Shown piece by piece: positions 1-10,742 of a stretch of DNA of 64,000 nt. Below the pieces are notes generated by a model. It was given only the letters and a program-made list of their open reading frames with translations, was not told the DNA's origin and searched no databases. How positions within the stretch are numbered: position 1 is the stretch's first letter; the number at the start of each line of letters is the position of its first letter. The translations under genes and the position numbers were made by a program. Source of the stretch: Cavenderia fasciculata (lineage: Eukaryota > Evosea > Eumycetozoa > Acytosteliales > Cavenderiaceae); assembly GCF_000203815.1 (NCBI RefSeq), contig NW_004457737.1, forward strand, positions 1,116,001 through 1,180,000, written 5' to 3'.

Positions 1-1322
1 CGGTCATGACCTTTATGGGCGACTATCCCCTCCCCAAGGGATCAAACTTGGCATTGGTCGCACAAGAAATCGTTCTTCTCGGCATCCAATCACCAGAGCT
101 CCGTGATGAAGTATTCTGTCAGATCTACCGTCAAACCAACCGTAATCCACGTCAAGAGAGTGTTCGTCGTGCCTTCGAGTTGATCAGTTTCCTTGCCACC
201 TCGTTTACTCCATCCGAGTCGTTGATGGCACCATTTGTCGAGCAATTGATGGCCCGTCATATTGCCGTGCAAGCTGCCAACCCATCCCTCTCGACCTTGA
301 TCAACAAGTGCATTGAGAGACTCGAATCACACCCACTTTCATCGGCTCAACAGAGAAAGTACGGTCCATCGACTGCTGAAATCAACTCGCTCCGCTCAGA
401 GGATGCCGAGTCGACCGTCAATGTCCGTGCTGTCAACCAGACAACCGTCGCCTGTATCATCGACTCTTACACCAATGTAAAGGATGTTGCCACATCGGCA
501 CTCCACCAACTCGGTGTGTCTGATGCTGCTGCCCGTAACTTTGGTCTCTACCAAGTCAACGAAGCTGCCGGTATCTGTCGTCCACTTGGAGACGGTGAGA
601 TTATCTATGATATCATGTCGCAATGGGAACAATGGGCCATGTCTGGTGAGAACAAACATATTGTATTGGACAACTTTTACTTGCAGATTCGTCGCAAGTA
701 CTTTGTCGACGACATTACCCGTATCGTCGACCAAGAACACTTGTGGACCAACGATGAGACTTCGTTTGACCTCACCTATACCCAACTCCGTGAAGAGTGG
801 ATCAGAGGTGTCTACACACTCTCTGACAAGGATGCATCTGCCGCATCGGCCATCCTCGTCCAACTCGCTCATCCCAATCAATCGCGTCTCCAACTAGGCA
901 CCAAGGAAGCCCTCCGTCCATTCATGCCAGAGTCTATCATGTCCTCTCAAAACACCAAGTACTGGGCCTCTGAAATCGAGTCACTCTTGTTTGAGATGGT
1001 ATCCCATACACCCGAATACCTCAAACTCCTCTTTATCCAAACATTGGGCAAGTGTCCATTGTTTGGTTGCACTCTCTTTGTTGTCCAACCCAAGGAAGGT
1101 ACCAAGGCTATCCTCGGTGTCTCCAAGAAGGGTGTCTACTTGTTTGACATTCAATCCAAGGAAACCAAGAATTACTGGACATTCCAATCAATCTCTAACT
1201 GGTCGTTTACCGACAGCACCTTTATCATCATGACTGGTAATCTCATGAAACCAGTTAAAAATACCTTTGTCACTACCGATTATTCTGCTATTTCTTCATG
1301 TTACCAATTCTATAATAATTAA
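1..1322 (+). CDS. C-terminal MyTH4-FERM tail of an unconventional myosin (class VII-like), 5' partial
   Basis: The reading frame is open from the window edge, so the gene starts outside; 438 residues are seen from the first Met. The first ~120 residues match a MyTH4 domain (LRDEVFCQIYRQTNRNP is the typical core, followed by a helical block). The rest reads as a FERM domain with F1, F2 and F3 lobes; the F3 part (about residues 345-435) has the hydrophobic beta-strand pattern around GVSKKGVYLFDIQSKE. MyTH4-FERM tails bind microtubules and adhesion proteins. In Dictyostelium they occur at the C-terminus of myosin VII (myoI, filopodia and adhesion) and of myoG. The motor domain is not in the window, so the two cannot be separated, although the family assignment is secure. 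The stop codon is at 1320-1322. Confidence 0.85.
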   Translation, partial: VMTFMGDYPLPKGSNLALVAQEIVLLGIQSPELRDEVFCQIYRQTNRNPRQESVRRAFELISFLATSFTPSESLMAPFVEQLMARHIAVQAANPSLSTLINKCIERLESHPLSSAQQRKYGPSTAEINSLRSEDAESTVNVRAVNQTTVACIIDSYTNVKDVATSALHQLGVSDAAARNFGLYQVNEAAGICRPLGDGEIIYDIMSQWEQWAMSGENKHIVLDNFYLQIRRKYFVDDITRIVDQEHLWTNDETSFDLTYTQLREEWIRGVYTLSDKDASAASAILVQLAHPNQSRLQLGTKEALRPFMPESIMSSQNTKYWASEIESLLFEMVSHTPEYLKLLFIQTLGKCPLFGCTLFVVQPKEGTKAILGVSKKGVYLFDIQSKETKNYWTFQSISNWSFTDSTFIIMTGNLMKPVKNTFVTTDYSAISSCYQFYNN

Positions 1323-1860
1323 TCAACAACAAATATACACATATCACATTAAGATGGATGATATTTTACATACATAATTAACAACAAACACACCAAACAA
1401 TCAAACAAACAAACAAATTAACAAACTTATATAAATTTATAACAATATTAAATGTATAGATAAAAATTAAATTAAATAAAATATATTATTTATTATTTAA
1501 AAAGAATTCCCTAAATTTTAATTTTCGAAATTCGATAATAATCGGTGGATTCTTTAAACAAAGTGAAGGCATTGATCCTAATATTTACGACTCTGACTGT
1601 CAGGACAAAGCATAAATGTTGTTGGTCTGAATATAATTAATTACATGACTCTTGGCCGTGTAGAGCTATTTACAAGTTCACAAAAAAGGTTTTATAAGAA
1701 TAATAATAATAATAATAATACTAAAACAACTAAATCTAGTTACTGTAATATAATGAAATAAATAAATAATAATAATAATAGTACATAATAAATGTTCAAT
1801 ATTCATCTTTCTTTTAATTATTGGAATTAATTAATAATAATTTATTTATAATAATAATTT
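1323..1860. other. AT-rich spacer with a decayed ankyrin-family fragment
   Basis: The spacer lies between the convergent myosin tail (+) and the EGF/TIG gene (-). Most is AT-rich 3' flank. The part from about 1535 to 1790 is not random: it contains broken coding-like frames and ends in a copy of the 3' end of the ankyrin-like gene at 37691-40525 (listed separately). Confidence 0.6.
1535..1790 (+). pseudogene. Remnant of a CaaX-tailed ankyrin-like gene
   Basis: A 36-nt stretch just after an AAT microsatellite (ending at 1755) matches the last coding bases of the gene at 37691-40525 with a single mismatch. It encodes the same tail, TKTTKSSYCNIM, here followed by Lys and a stop at 1759-1761. 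Upstream, two short frames look coding (about 1535-1612, with FFKQSEGIDPNIYDSD; and about 1616-1700, with NYMTLGRVELFTSSQK) but are in different frames. I read this as the decayed 3' end of a dispersed family member. The 3' identity is seen directly; that the upstream frames belong to the same gene is inference. Confidence 0.6.
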
Positions 1861-4800
1861 TTATTTTGGAAGTGGGTTCAACTTGCTTGCCATTTTTTTG
1901 TTATACATATTTGTTTTCATCAACTTTTGTCTATACATTACAGCACCGACTGCAATAGCAACGAGGCCTAGACCCCCGACGACACATCCAACGATGATCT
2001 TCCATTTATTATCGTCTGAACAGCTACCCGATTTATCGTTGACAACCAACAAAGGTGTAAAGTCTGGATCGAGAATACATTGTTGACATTGAGGCAACGT
2101 GATACCAATCATGGCAGACGATTGATCAGAGTCGATAGTGGTTTGATTAATGAGGAGTGTTTGTGAATAGGTTGTACGACCGTCTGCCAATGCAAAGTCG
2201 AGGAATCTTCCGTTGAATTGAATATTGTCTTTAAGTACTCTGAGGTATTGCAATGTACCATAATTGTCGTACGAGAATGGATCGATTTTAGTCTCTTGGC
2301 AATCATACTCTATCGATTGGTCATTGTTTACCGTTGTTTTCATAACCAATCGGAGTGTTGCGAAATTGGAATAATAATGCCATCCATTGATGGATACTGC
2401 CAGTTTGATGGAATTGGGTCCGATTGATAGTTGTTGGTTGCCAAATGTTACTGTTCTAGGTTGTTGCGAGAATGAAATATTGACAGTTACACTGGTCGTG
2501 TTGAGAAGACTAGTGTTGGCAATCACCAAATCATAAACTGCATTGATCACAGAGTTGGTAGTGGTAATATTCGTTATCCAACTATCAGTCAACAACTCTT
2601 TCAGTATCTCATTATCCAATCCAATCTCTTGAATGGCAACTATTTCAAAACCAAATTCAACTCCATCAACCTCAATTTTAGTTGTTGGTGATGTAGTATT
2701 TGGATTAAATGTTGTATTATCAGCAACTATAGATGACAACATAAAAGTTAGGTACATTTTAATAGTTAGTTATTATTGAATTAAATACATACACTTGGTT
2801 AAACAATTATCAACTGGATTATATTTATCTTCACATTGACAAACACCATTGACATTACATGTACCATGTCCATAACAATTTTGAGTTGTCTCTTCGCATA
2901 TTTCTTTTGGTGTCTTTGTACCTCCAGAGGTGGAGGTGGAGGTGGAGGTGGTACCAGTGGGTGGAGAATTGTCAATGAATTTAATGATATATGTTGTACT
3001 ATCAAATGTTAACCCATTTAGATCCAATTGAGCAGATGCGGGTCCAAAGGTTGTTGGTGATGAAACAAGTTGACAATTCATTTGGAATTGAGTGGACTCT
3101 GATTGATTGAAAATACAATTCATTGTATGATTGATTTTAATGGTTACATTGGCCAATGTAAATGGTCCAAAATCACCAAATAAACTAATTGATCTTTGTG
3201 TTGTATTTTGGTCATTAACAATTCCACTATTAATGAATGGATATGCTAGAAAAATAAAATAGAATTAATATTATAGGCAAGATATTATATATAGTATTTT
3301 GAATATTTACGTTTTGTACAATTATTATAATAACTTCTTTGATTTATATAACAATCACAAATACCTTGATTGTTACAGACACCATTTCCAGAACAATGAT
3401 TCGTAATTTGATTGCATTCGTCCAAGACTGTGACAATTACAAATTTGGATACCACCCAAAAACCATTGATTGTGATGTTGGCAGTTGCAATTCTATTCTC
3501 TGTTATTGGTGTTTGTTCGAGTTTGCAGGTAAGTACTTGAGTGAGCCATGACACCACGGTACATATACTTTTCGATCCATCTGGGTTATTAAATTCAACT
3601 GATGATGTAACATTGTTTGGACCAAAGTCTCCAGAAAATTGTATAATACTACCAGGTGCCCAATAAGAACCACCACTGTAAACATAATTAAGACTTGGGT
3701 ATACTAATAAATTAAAAAAAAGAAGAAAGGAGTAAATAATATAGTAGTAGAGTATAATATAATATAATATATAATATAATATATAATATAATATACAAAA
3801 CTAGATGATTGTTTGTAATGCGAACCTTGATTAAAAGTAATTGGATTTTGGATTTGGAGGTATGTATTACCAATTGTGAGAGTATAGTTTTGATTGGGTG
3901 GTGCTGGGATATAGTATGATATGGTCATGGATTGAGTGTCGATGATTGATGAGACCGATTGATACGAATCCATGGTTGCATTGGGGAAAATGTACCAGTT
4001 GACAACAGAAAAAGAAACTCGGACCTGTGCCAATCTACCTGGATATTGAGTGACAGTATATTCGGTGACACTAAACCCAGCCTACATGATGGTGGTATCC
4101 AAGATATAGTTGTAGGTTTGATTGAGTGAGATGGCGAATGGTTGTGGAGGACCGGTTATTGGAGAGCCATAGGTGACCTCTATTTTACTATTTGGCGTCA
4201 ATACTTTGATATTGGTATTGTTGACGTTGGCAAATGTCCATCCCAAGTTTTTACCGGTCAATATACCCTTTCCAAACAACAGTACCAGGGGACTGTCGAC
4301 AGTGTAGTTACACACGAATCCAACTGGTTTGGTGAGTGGACCAGAATACCTGGCAGGTGAATCATAGCACCAAAAACAATCTGGGATCGATGTGATTCCA
4401 TTTTGAGTCTGGAGAGTCAATTTACCGAGCGAACAAAGAGAAGTTTCGTCTATGAGAGGCCCTACAAAACTGCTGCTAAACAAAACCGATAAATCAAGTG
4501 TACCATTTGAATTTTTTAAAATGTTTGTATAGTTGGTGATTGCGCTAAGTGTAGTAACTGCATTAAATGTTCTAAATGAAACAATATGCGGGATGGTTAG
4601 GTTAGGGTAACTAGTGGTGCTAGTAGTGGTAGTTTCCTTTCAAAAACATACAATGATTTTAGATTTGGTGTGATTGGAATATTTGGAATATTGGGAAATG
4701 TCGAATTATAACTACGCATACTTGTTAGACTTGTTGGGAACGTAGTAAACGGATAGCTTGTTGCAACTTGAGAATCACTTGATAGAGTGTGCAAAGGTTA

Positions 4801-5987
4801 AAAAGAATTCATTATTAATAAATGGATGGATGGATGGATGGATGGGTGGAAATGGTTTAAATGTTGGATCTTACATTAGATCAATATTTGGAAAAGTATC
4901 AAGGCTTGGTGAAAAAGTATTGTCACTACCTCTTACATTTCTAGAGTAACAATGAATGAATAATTAATAATAAATAATAAACTTTGATAACTTATCAAGG
5001 CACTTACAAATATTTTAAGACTTGATTATTTTGGAATATACAGTTTTGACGAGTATTGAACAATGTCATTTGGTTGCACATTGGCAAATTAAAAATATAT
5101 GTCAATGGAGAGGGATCTTGAATAAATTGATAACTACCAATAAACCTATATATATACACAGAATGAATGAATGATATTATTAGTTTGGACAATATTTAAA
5201 AAAAGAGGTAGTTAAACAAACATACAATGTAGTTAGGAGAGGGAATGATACTGGCTGGAAATCCAGTGTTTTGTTTGACATTGGGTTGAATTGGAAACTG
5301 AACATATCTAGGTTGGGAAGTCTGACTGTATTGTCGATGACGAGCGTATCTAAGTTGGGTGCAAAGAATTCAATAAAGTTGAGGTGTGGATGACTCGGGA
5401 ACACAAGTGGATCAACAATAAAGGGTGTTGTTAATTTGAGAGTGTACAAATCGGCCAACATATCAAAGTTGCTTGGAAAAGTTTTTAAAGTTGCTTCGTT
5501 ATGAAAACTAATGGAATTAATGAAAAAACATAGATTATTAATCATTCATTCTATTGTATTCTATATCCAATATATATTGGATCATTATAGAACGTACATA
5601 CTAGAGTGTTTGAAGCTTTGGAAAAGAAGTGGCAATAGAGTCGAATAGAGCCAATGATGTGTCGGCTACAAGAAAGTCTGCTGACCTATAGCTAAAATAG
5701 AGAAGTGCCGTCAAACTTAATTGATAGGTTGGTGATGGCATTCCATTATTTCTAGCGAATGGACCATTATATTCACTAAATAGGTGGTGGTATAAGTAAG
5801 TAAGTAGGAGGGAACAACATTGTGTCGATCAGTCGACTATCAAAACATACAAATGCGTTATACGGTATGGTCCATCAGCACCAGCATTTCCACAGGTAAA
5901 AATACCTCCACCAGCACTACATAGACCAGTTTGAGACATGTCAAGTGGAAGGCCATATTGTTGGATCATCCATATCGCTGAGTTTAC

Positions 5988-6022
<35 letters not shown>

Positions 6023-6160
6023 GTAAATTTTGTTTGATAGGACATTGTTTCGTTTCATACAGTCATCAGGTGGGAGTGTCTGTTGTGTCGTTTTTTCAAC
6101 CAAAAAACAAAAATATATTAGTGTTATATAAAAAAGGAGGGATGATCCTTTTTTCATCAT
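1861..6160 (-). CDS. LRR / IPT-TIG / EGF-like single-pass cell-surface protein (comC-like family), 11 exons, one in-frame TAG
   Basis: Exons (minus strand): 6160-6061, 5986-5851, 5775-5602, 5507-5226, 5145-5008, 4940-4875, 4777-4652, 4571-3826, 3703-3311, 3245-2793, 2726-1861. All introns are GT-AG and the exons sum to 3480 nt (1160 codons). Start ATG at 6160 gives a signal peptide (KKGSSLLFYITLIYFCFLV). Residues ~34-340 contain weak leucine-rich repeats. Then come beta-rich TIG-like modules and two EGF modules (about 686-719, with CSGNGVCNNQGICDC; and 836-870, with CYGHGTCNVNGVCQC). A conserved membrane-proximal module follows, then one membrane helix (about 1115-1136) and a 23-residue basic tail. 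The dictyostelid comC/tgr-type families have this layout and act in cell adhesion and signalling; that role is inferred here. Codon 504 is TAG (4084-4082) inside an otherwise continuous exon 8, so this is either a recent pseudogene or a sequencing error. Confidence 0.75.
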
Positions 6161-6568
6161 GTTTTGATCTCTCTCTGGTTGCAATATATGTGTATAATGT
6201 ATATGTGATGATGGAAGATTCAAGTGAAAGATTCGAGTTAAGGTGATGCCTTGGTGGTTACCATAGGCCAATCCGAAAAATAAAAAAAAAAATAGTAATA
6301 TTTAAAAGACGGCATTGGCCATCAAAAATATCTGATAAAAATCATGATCAACACGAAAAACATTCGTTTGTAACGGATGCGAAATTTCGATCATCAAAAT
6401 AATTAATGAACGTTTTTAATTTATTGGTTATTATATTTTCACCTCTTTGAGAGATATTATTCTTTTTATAGTATTCTGTTATTTACAAGAATCCCCATAT
6501 GTACATGTTCCTTGTTTAAGATATCGTTCTTCACCTCTTCACCTGTTGCTCTTACTCTCTTTACAATA
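6161..6568. other. Intergenic spacer, head of the EGF/TIG gene to tail of the next gene
   Basis: AT-rich DNA that should contain the promoter of the minus-strand EGF/TIG gene and the 3' flank of the gene ending at 6569. I see no RNA gene, no further coding frame and no repeat beyond simple AT runs. Confidence 0.5.
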
Positions 6569-8040
6569 TTATGATGATGATGATGATTTAGATTTATCAA
6601 TCCAACCTTTATCTAAAAGGACATTAGTATCATAGATGGAGTATTCTCTCATTTTAGTGGTTATTTTATAACCTGCAACTTCTAGATCCTCCAAACAAGC
6701 ATTGTAACGATTCTCGGCGGTAATCTTGCCGACATTGTACATACGCATGGTAACAAATCTTTGGGTCAATCCATTATCCAACTGTCTAAATGCATTCTTT
6801 GACAAATGAGCTTGGTGTTTTGATACCAATCTACCAAGACTATCATAGTCTGTCGATTGACCAAGTACCAGTTTGATATGAAACTCAAAGTAATTGTCTG
6901 GTGATACCAATTTACAATCGGCATCCTCCATCGGAGCTCCATCATTTGAAAACATTGCTTCAATCTTTACTCTTGTGACTTGATATTGATTGGATGTTAA
7001 TTCTCTTGCCAATTTATATGCTAATATTTGTAATTCCAGCATTGATCTAAAAAAGAGAGAATAGAAAATAAATAAGATCAATATCAATGGACTATTACTA
7101 CTATATAATTATATATCTATATATATTTGATTAATAAATACCCTCTATGATACGATGAAGTCATCATTTGAGTTGGTGAATCACCTTTGGGTAGTTCAAT
7201 AAATACAGGTTTACACTTTATAGTTTCACAAACTTGTTTAAATGTCTCTAATCTAGCTTGTGATCCATCGTGATGAACTGTAATATGAATTTCAAACAAA
7301 CCATTGTATTCATGGTCTCTGGCAACATTAGCCATTTTAAAATAGACAACATCTCTTTTGTTTACAATAAATGATGGACCATTTACATTTAATGGTAGTA
7401 ATTGATCCATTTTCCAGATTTGTCTAGAATAAATTAAAATAAAAAGAAGTAAATAAATAAAATGGTCAATGTTACATTGTTTCATGTATATATATATATA
7501 TATTTACTTTAAAGTATCTTTGTTGTCTAAATTAAAAATAATAGTACCATCTAGACAATCTTGAAATGTTTGGATGGTTGAACCATCGTTGGTATAGAAT
7601 AATCTATTTGTCAAAACAGCTCTTTTGTTGACAAGATCATTTTGTAATATGTGATGATGAATGACATAATCGATACAATCATTTGTGATAGGGATGATTG
7701 TTGTTGTTGTTGTTGTTGGAGTAGAATTGGTTGAATCATGACCACCATCATTGTAAACAGTCAAAAAAGATGCATCAATGACACAATGTGTGTTGTCAGT
7801 GTTGCAAACACCTTTGTTGTTGTTAAAAGTTGATAGTAATGCATCTTGGGCTAGTTGTGAGTAGATTGAGTCAATGGTAGAGTCATCGATGGCATGATGG
7901 GGCAGTTTAAAGGGTTTGTCGGTGAGCTCGGTCAGCTGAAGATTATGGTTAAAGTCGGCGAGCAATTTAACAATCTCATTGCTAAAGAGGTGGTTGTCAA
8001 ATGGACATTTTGACAAGAAACGAAGAGGTTTGAGTGCCAT
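6569..8040 (-). CDS. Conserved protein of unknown function with two similar FE(I/F)HI halves, 3 exons
   Basis: Exons 8040-7508, 7423-7142 and 7046-6569 are joined by GT-AG introns and give 431 codons (430 residues). I do not recognise the family. Two blocks resemble each other: LFEIHITVHHDG in exon 2 and YFEFHIKLVLGQ in exon 3, each followed by a helix-rich stretch and a His/Arg-containing segment, which suggests an internal duplication of an alpha/beta domain. No signal peptide or membrane helix is seen. The C-terminus is a run of serines encoded by TCA repeats. The start is uncertain: the first in-frame Met downstream of a stop is at 8040, but the same frame continues upstream through an in-frame TAG (8106-8104) to an ATG at 8190 that would add an Asn/Ser-rich leader. 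Confidence 0.7.
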
Positions 8041-8190
8041 TGGTAGTTGTTTATGATCTGGTATTGCTACGGTTTGTTCGAGCAAAGAAGAAGAGGGTGA
8101 ATGCTAGGTAACAAGAGATGCAATTTTTGAAGAAGAAGATGAATAAAGATTAATGTTGTTGTTGTTGTTGTTGTTATTACTCGATAACAT

Positions 8191-8999
8191 TTAAATGACA
8201 ATGATTATTGTTTACAATGAAACAATACGTAAACTATTTATAACTAACTATGTATGTATTGTATTGTTATTTGATCGAAAATAAAACAATAGACGGAGAG
8301 TCGTTTGAGTTGGGAAATTTTGGGGATGAGACCGATCCCTCTAAAAAATATACTACCCGAATTTTCTTTTGGAAATCAGACCGCGATCACTTTGAATTCT
8401 TCACAATTCCAATACAATACATTGGTTTTCTCATTTGATCATGATGCATCGTCATCAGCATAGGAGGAGGGAGGGGTGTGTAGTATTTCTTGGTAAATGT
8501 TGAACAACAACTGATAATAATAACAATTATGTCTGTATTTTATTTTTTTTTAGTTTAATTAAATGATGTAATGATGCATCTTCAACTGTTAATAAATAAT
8601 AAGTATTTCTTGAATTGTAGCCATAGACAAATTATCTCATTTATATTATTATTGTTTGGACAGCCATTTTTCGTTGCAATCCATATCCAGTGCGAAAAAG
8701 TGTGCAAAGAGTTGTTCGGCTTGGAGAGTAATAATTATTACCCCTATCTATCTATCTAACTATGTACATACAATCAAGGGAAATCAAATGAAATGAATGC
8801 AAAAATCTTTGAACAAACAACCAAATAAATATATTTAGTTTTATGTTGAGATTTTGCTCAAATTTTAGAAAGAGAGCTGAACTTCAGCAAACAATCTCTG
8901 TTTGTAAATTTCGTTTTTCGGTATGCATACCGAAGTGCTTGCTGTCAATTTAAACACTATATACTCTATAGATATAGAAAGATAGATAGATAGATAGAA
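8191..8999. other. Divergent intergenic region (promoters of the unknown gene and the ACC-synthase-like gene)
   Basis: About 800 bp between a minus-strand and a plus-strand gene, so both promoters should lie here. It is AT-rich with a TAGA microsatellite just before the ATG at 9000 and holds an 18-bp perfect palindrome (listed separately). A 62-codon frame at 8250-8438 has no supporting features. Confidence 0.5.
8917..8934. promoter_or_regulatory. 18-bp perfect palindrome upstream of the ACC-synthase-like gene
   Basis: TTCGGTATGCATACCGAA reads identically on both strands and ends 65 bp before the ATG at 9000. A second, shorter inverted repeat (CTGAA-C-TTCAG) lies about 40 bp upstream. Perfect 18-bp dyads suit a dimeric transcription factor site; function is inferred. 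Confidence 0.4.
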
Positions 9000-9495
9000 A
9001 TGGAGAATTATCTAGTTGAAATACCACTATCAAATAGAGCAAGACGTGAAATGAAGAGGGAAAAGTCCCCTCTTTCAAATGAAAGATTAGATGGAATGTT
9101 TGGTGCATTCTTTGCAGACAAGGTATGGCAATGCTTATTCACATTCATATTCATATTCACATTTCATTTTGTACAATAGTGCAAAAGATAAGATAACCTT
9201 TATATTTCTAATCCCTCCCATTTCTTTCTTTCTATTCTTTTCTTTCTTTTATAAACTATTAATATTAAATATAGCATGACTTTGATACTAATCCCAATGG
9301 GTTTATGAACTTTTGTATTGCAGAGAATACATTATGCTATGACTTGCTAAGAGGTAAATTAGAGTGCGACCCTAATATCAAACAATCTCTAACACAATAC
9401 AGCGAGTTTGGTGGTATCAATACATTTAGACAAGCAATTGCTAATCTATTAGAGTGAGTAATAATTATTATAATATCACCTATGAACAACTCTAA

Positions 9496-9527
<32 letters not shown>

Positions 9528-10711
9528 TATATTTGTATAGACATAAAATATTCCGTTGTGAAAGTGGAGATGTTGACCCTAAACAAATTATAGTTGGATC
9601 TGGATGCACCAGTTTATTAGAGGCATTATTCTATGGATTATGTGATTCTGGTGACTCGATTATTATCCCTTCACCAATGTATCCATCTTTTGTTCATGGT
9701 AATTAATAATAGATAGATAATAGATAGATAATAGATAATAATTAATAATATTAATAATATTTATTTTTTTTAGATGCAAGAATGAGAGCAAATGTAAAGA
9801 TTGAACCTGCTTCAATGACTATTGATGACGGGTTGGGAAATATAAGATTTGCTTTGAGAATGGATAAATTTGATGAAGCTTGGAAAAAGGTGGAAGCTGA
9901 AGGAGGTAAAGTCAAGGCTGTTTTATTGTGTAACCCAAATAATCCAACTGGCCAATTGTTTTCAAGCGATGAATTGTTGGAATTGATTGAATGGTGTCGT
10001 GTACGTCAGATTCATCTCATCTCTGATGAGATTTATGCACTCTCTACCTTTAGCACATCCAACCATTTTGTCAGTGCCTACAACGTTGTCAATGGAAGAA
10101 TGGGTGATAATATCCATATCATATCTGGATTCTCAAAGGATTTCTGTTTGAATGGATATCGTGCCGGTTACATCTACTCTCAAAACAATAACCTTGTCAA
10201 CTATATCAAACAAATATCTCCATTCTTTACTTGCAGTAACGCCGTCCAATCCATTTTAACTAATATTCTAACAGATAAACCATTCCTAAGTTCATTTATT
10301 CATAGTAATCAAGCAAGATTAAAAAGTGTAAGTAAATAGAAAAAAAAACAAAAAAATAACAAAAAAGAAAAAGAAAAAGAAACAAATTAATTAATTAATT
10401 ATTTTTTAAAGGCATATACAAAAACCATTTGTTATTTAAAAGAAGCAGGAATACCATATGTTGAATCACAAGGTGGTATGTTTTTATTGCTTGATATGCG
10501 TTGTTGTATGGCTGAAATTACTTTTGAAGAGGAAATGCGTGTTTGGGATGCTTTGTATGATGCCAAAGTATTGGTGAATCCTGGATGGACATGTTTGAGT
10601 GAAACGCCTGGATTCTTTAGATTCGTATTCTGTCATCACGATGAATCTCTTTATGTTGGAATACAAAGAATATTTAATGTTTATAAACAATTGGTTTTAA
10701 AAAATAAATAA
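9000..10711 (+). CDS. ACC-synthase-like PLP-dependent aminotransferase (fold type I), 5 exons
   Basis: Exons 9000-9122, 9275-9453, 9541-9698, 9774-10327 and 10412-10711 give 438 codons with GT-AG introns, the normal length for the family. Key class I/II aminotransferase motifs are present: GSGCTSLLEAL for phosphate binding, CNPNNPTGQ, SDEIYALSTF (Asp ~238 and Tyr ~241 contact the cofactor) and SGFSKDFCLNGYRAGYI, where Lys ~275 should form the PLP Schiff base. The spacing and the SKD-x-x-L-x-GYRAG pattern resemble 1-aminocyclopropane-1-carboxylate synthase. This enzyme converts S-adenosylmethionine to ACC, the ethylene precursor, and ethylene has been linked to sexual development in dictyostelids. 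An alanine or kynurenine-type aminotransferase of the same subfamily cannot be excluded. Cytosolic: no targeting signal is seen. Confidence 0.85.
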
Positions 10712-10742
10712 ATAATATTCCCAACCGTTAGTTTATTATTAA

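Noticed and set aside
4070-4085. A 15-nt GT...AG 'mini-intron' (GTAGGCTGGGTTTAG) that would remove the in-frame TAG
   Set aside because: It keeps the frame, but introns this short are not known in dictyostelids; coincidence is more likely.
8250-8438. 62-codon plus-strand frame in the divergent spacer
   Set aside because: No splice partner, no motif and an AT-rich start; the less AT-rich middle part is too short to support a gene.
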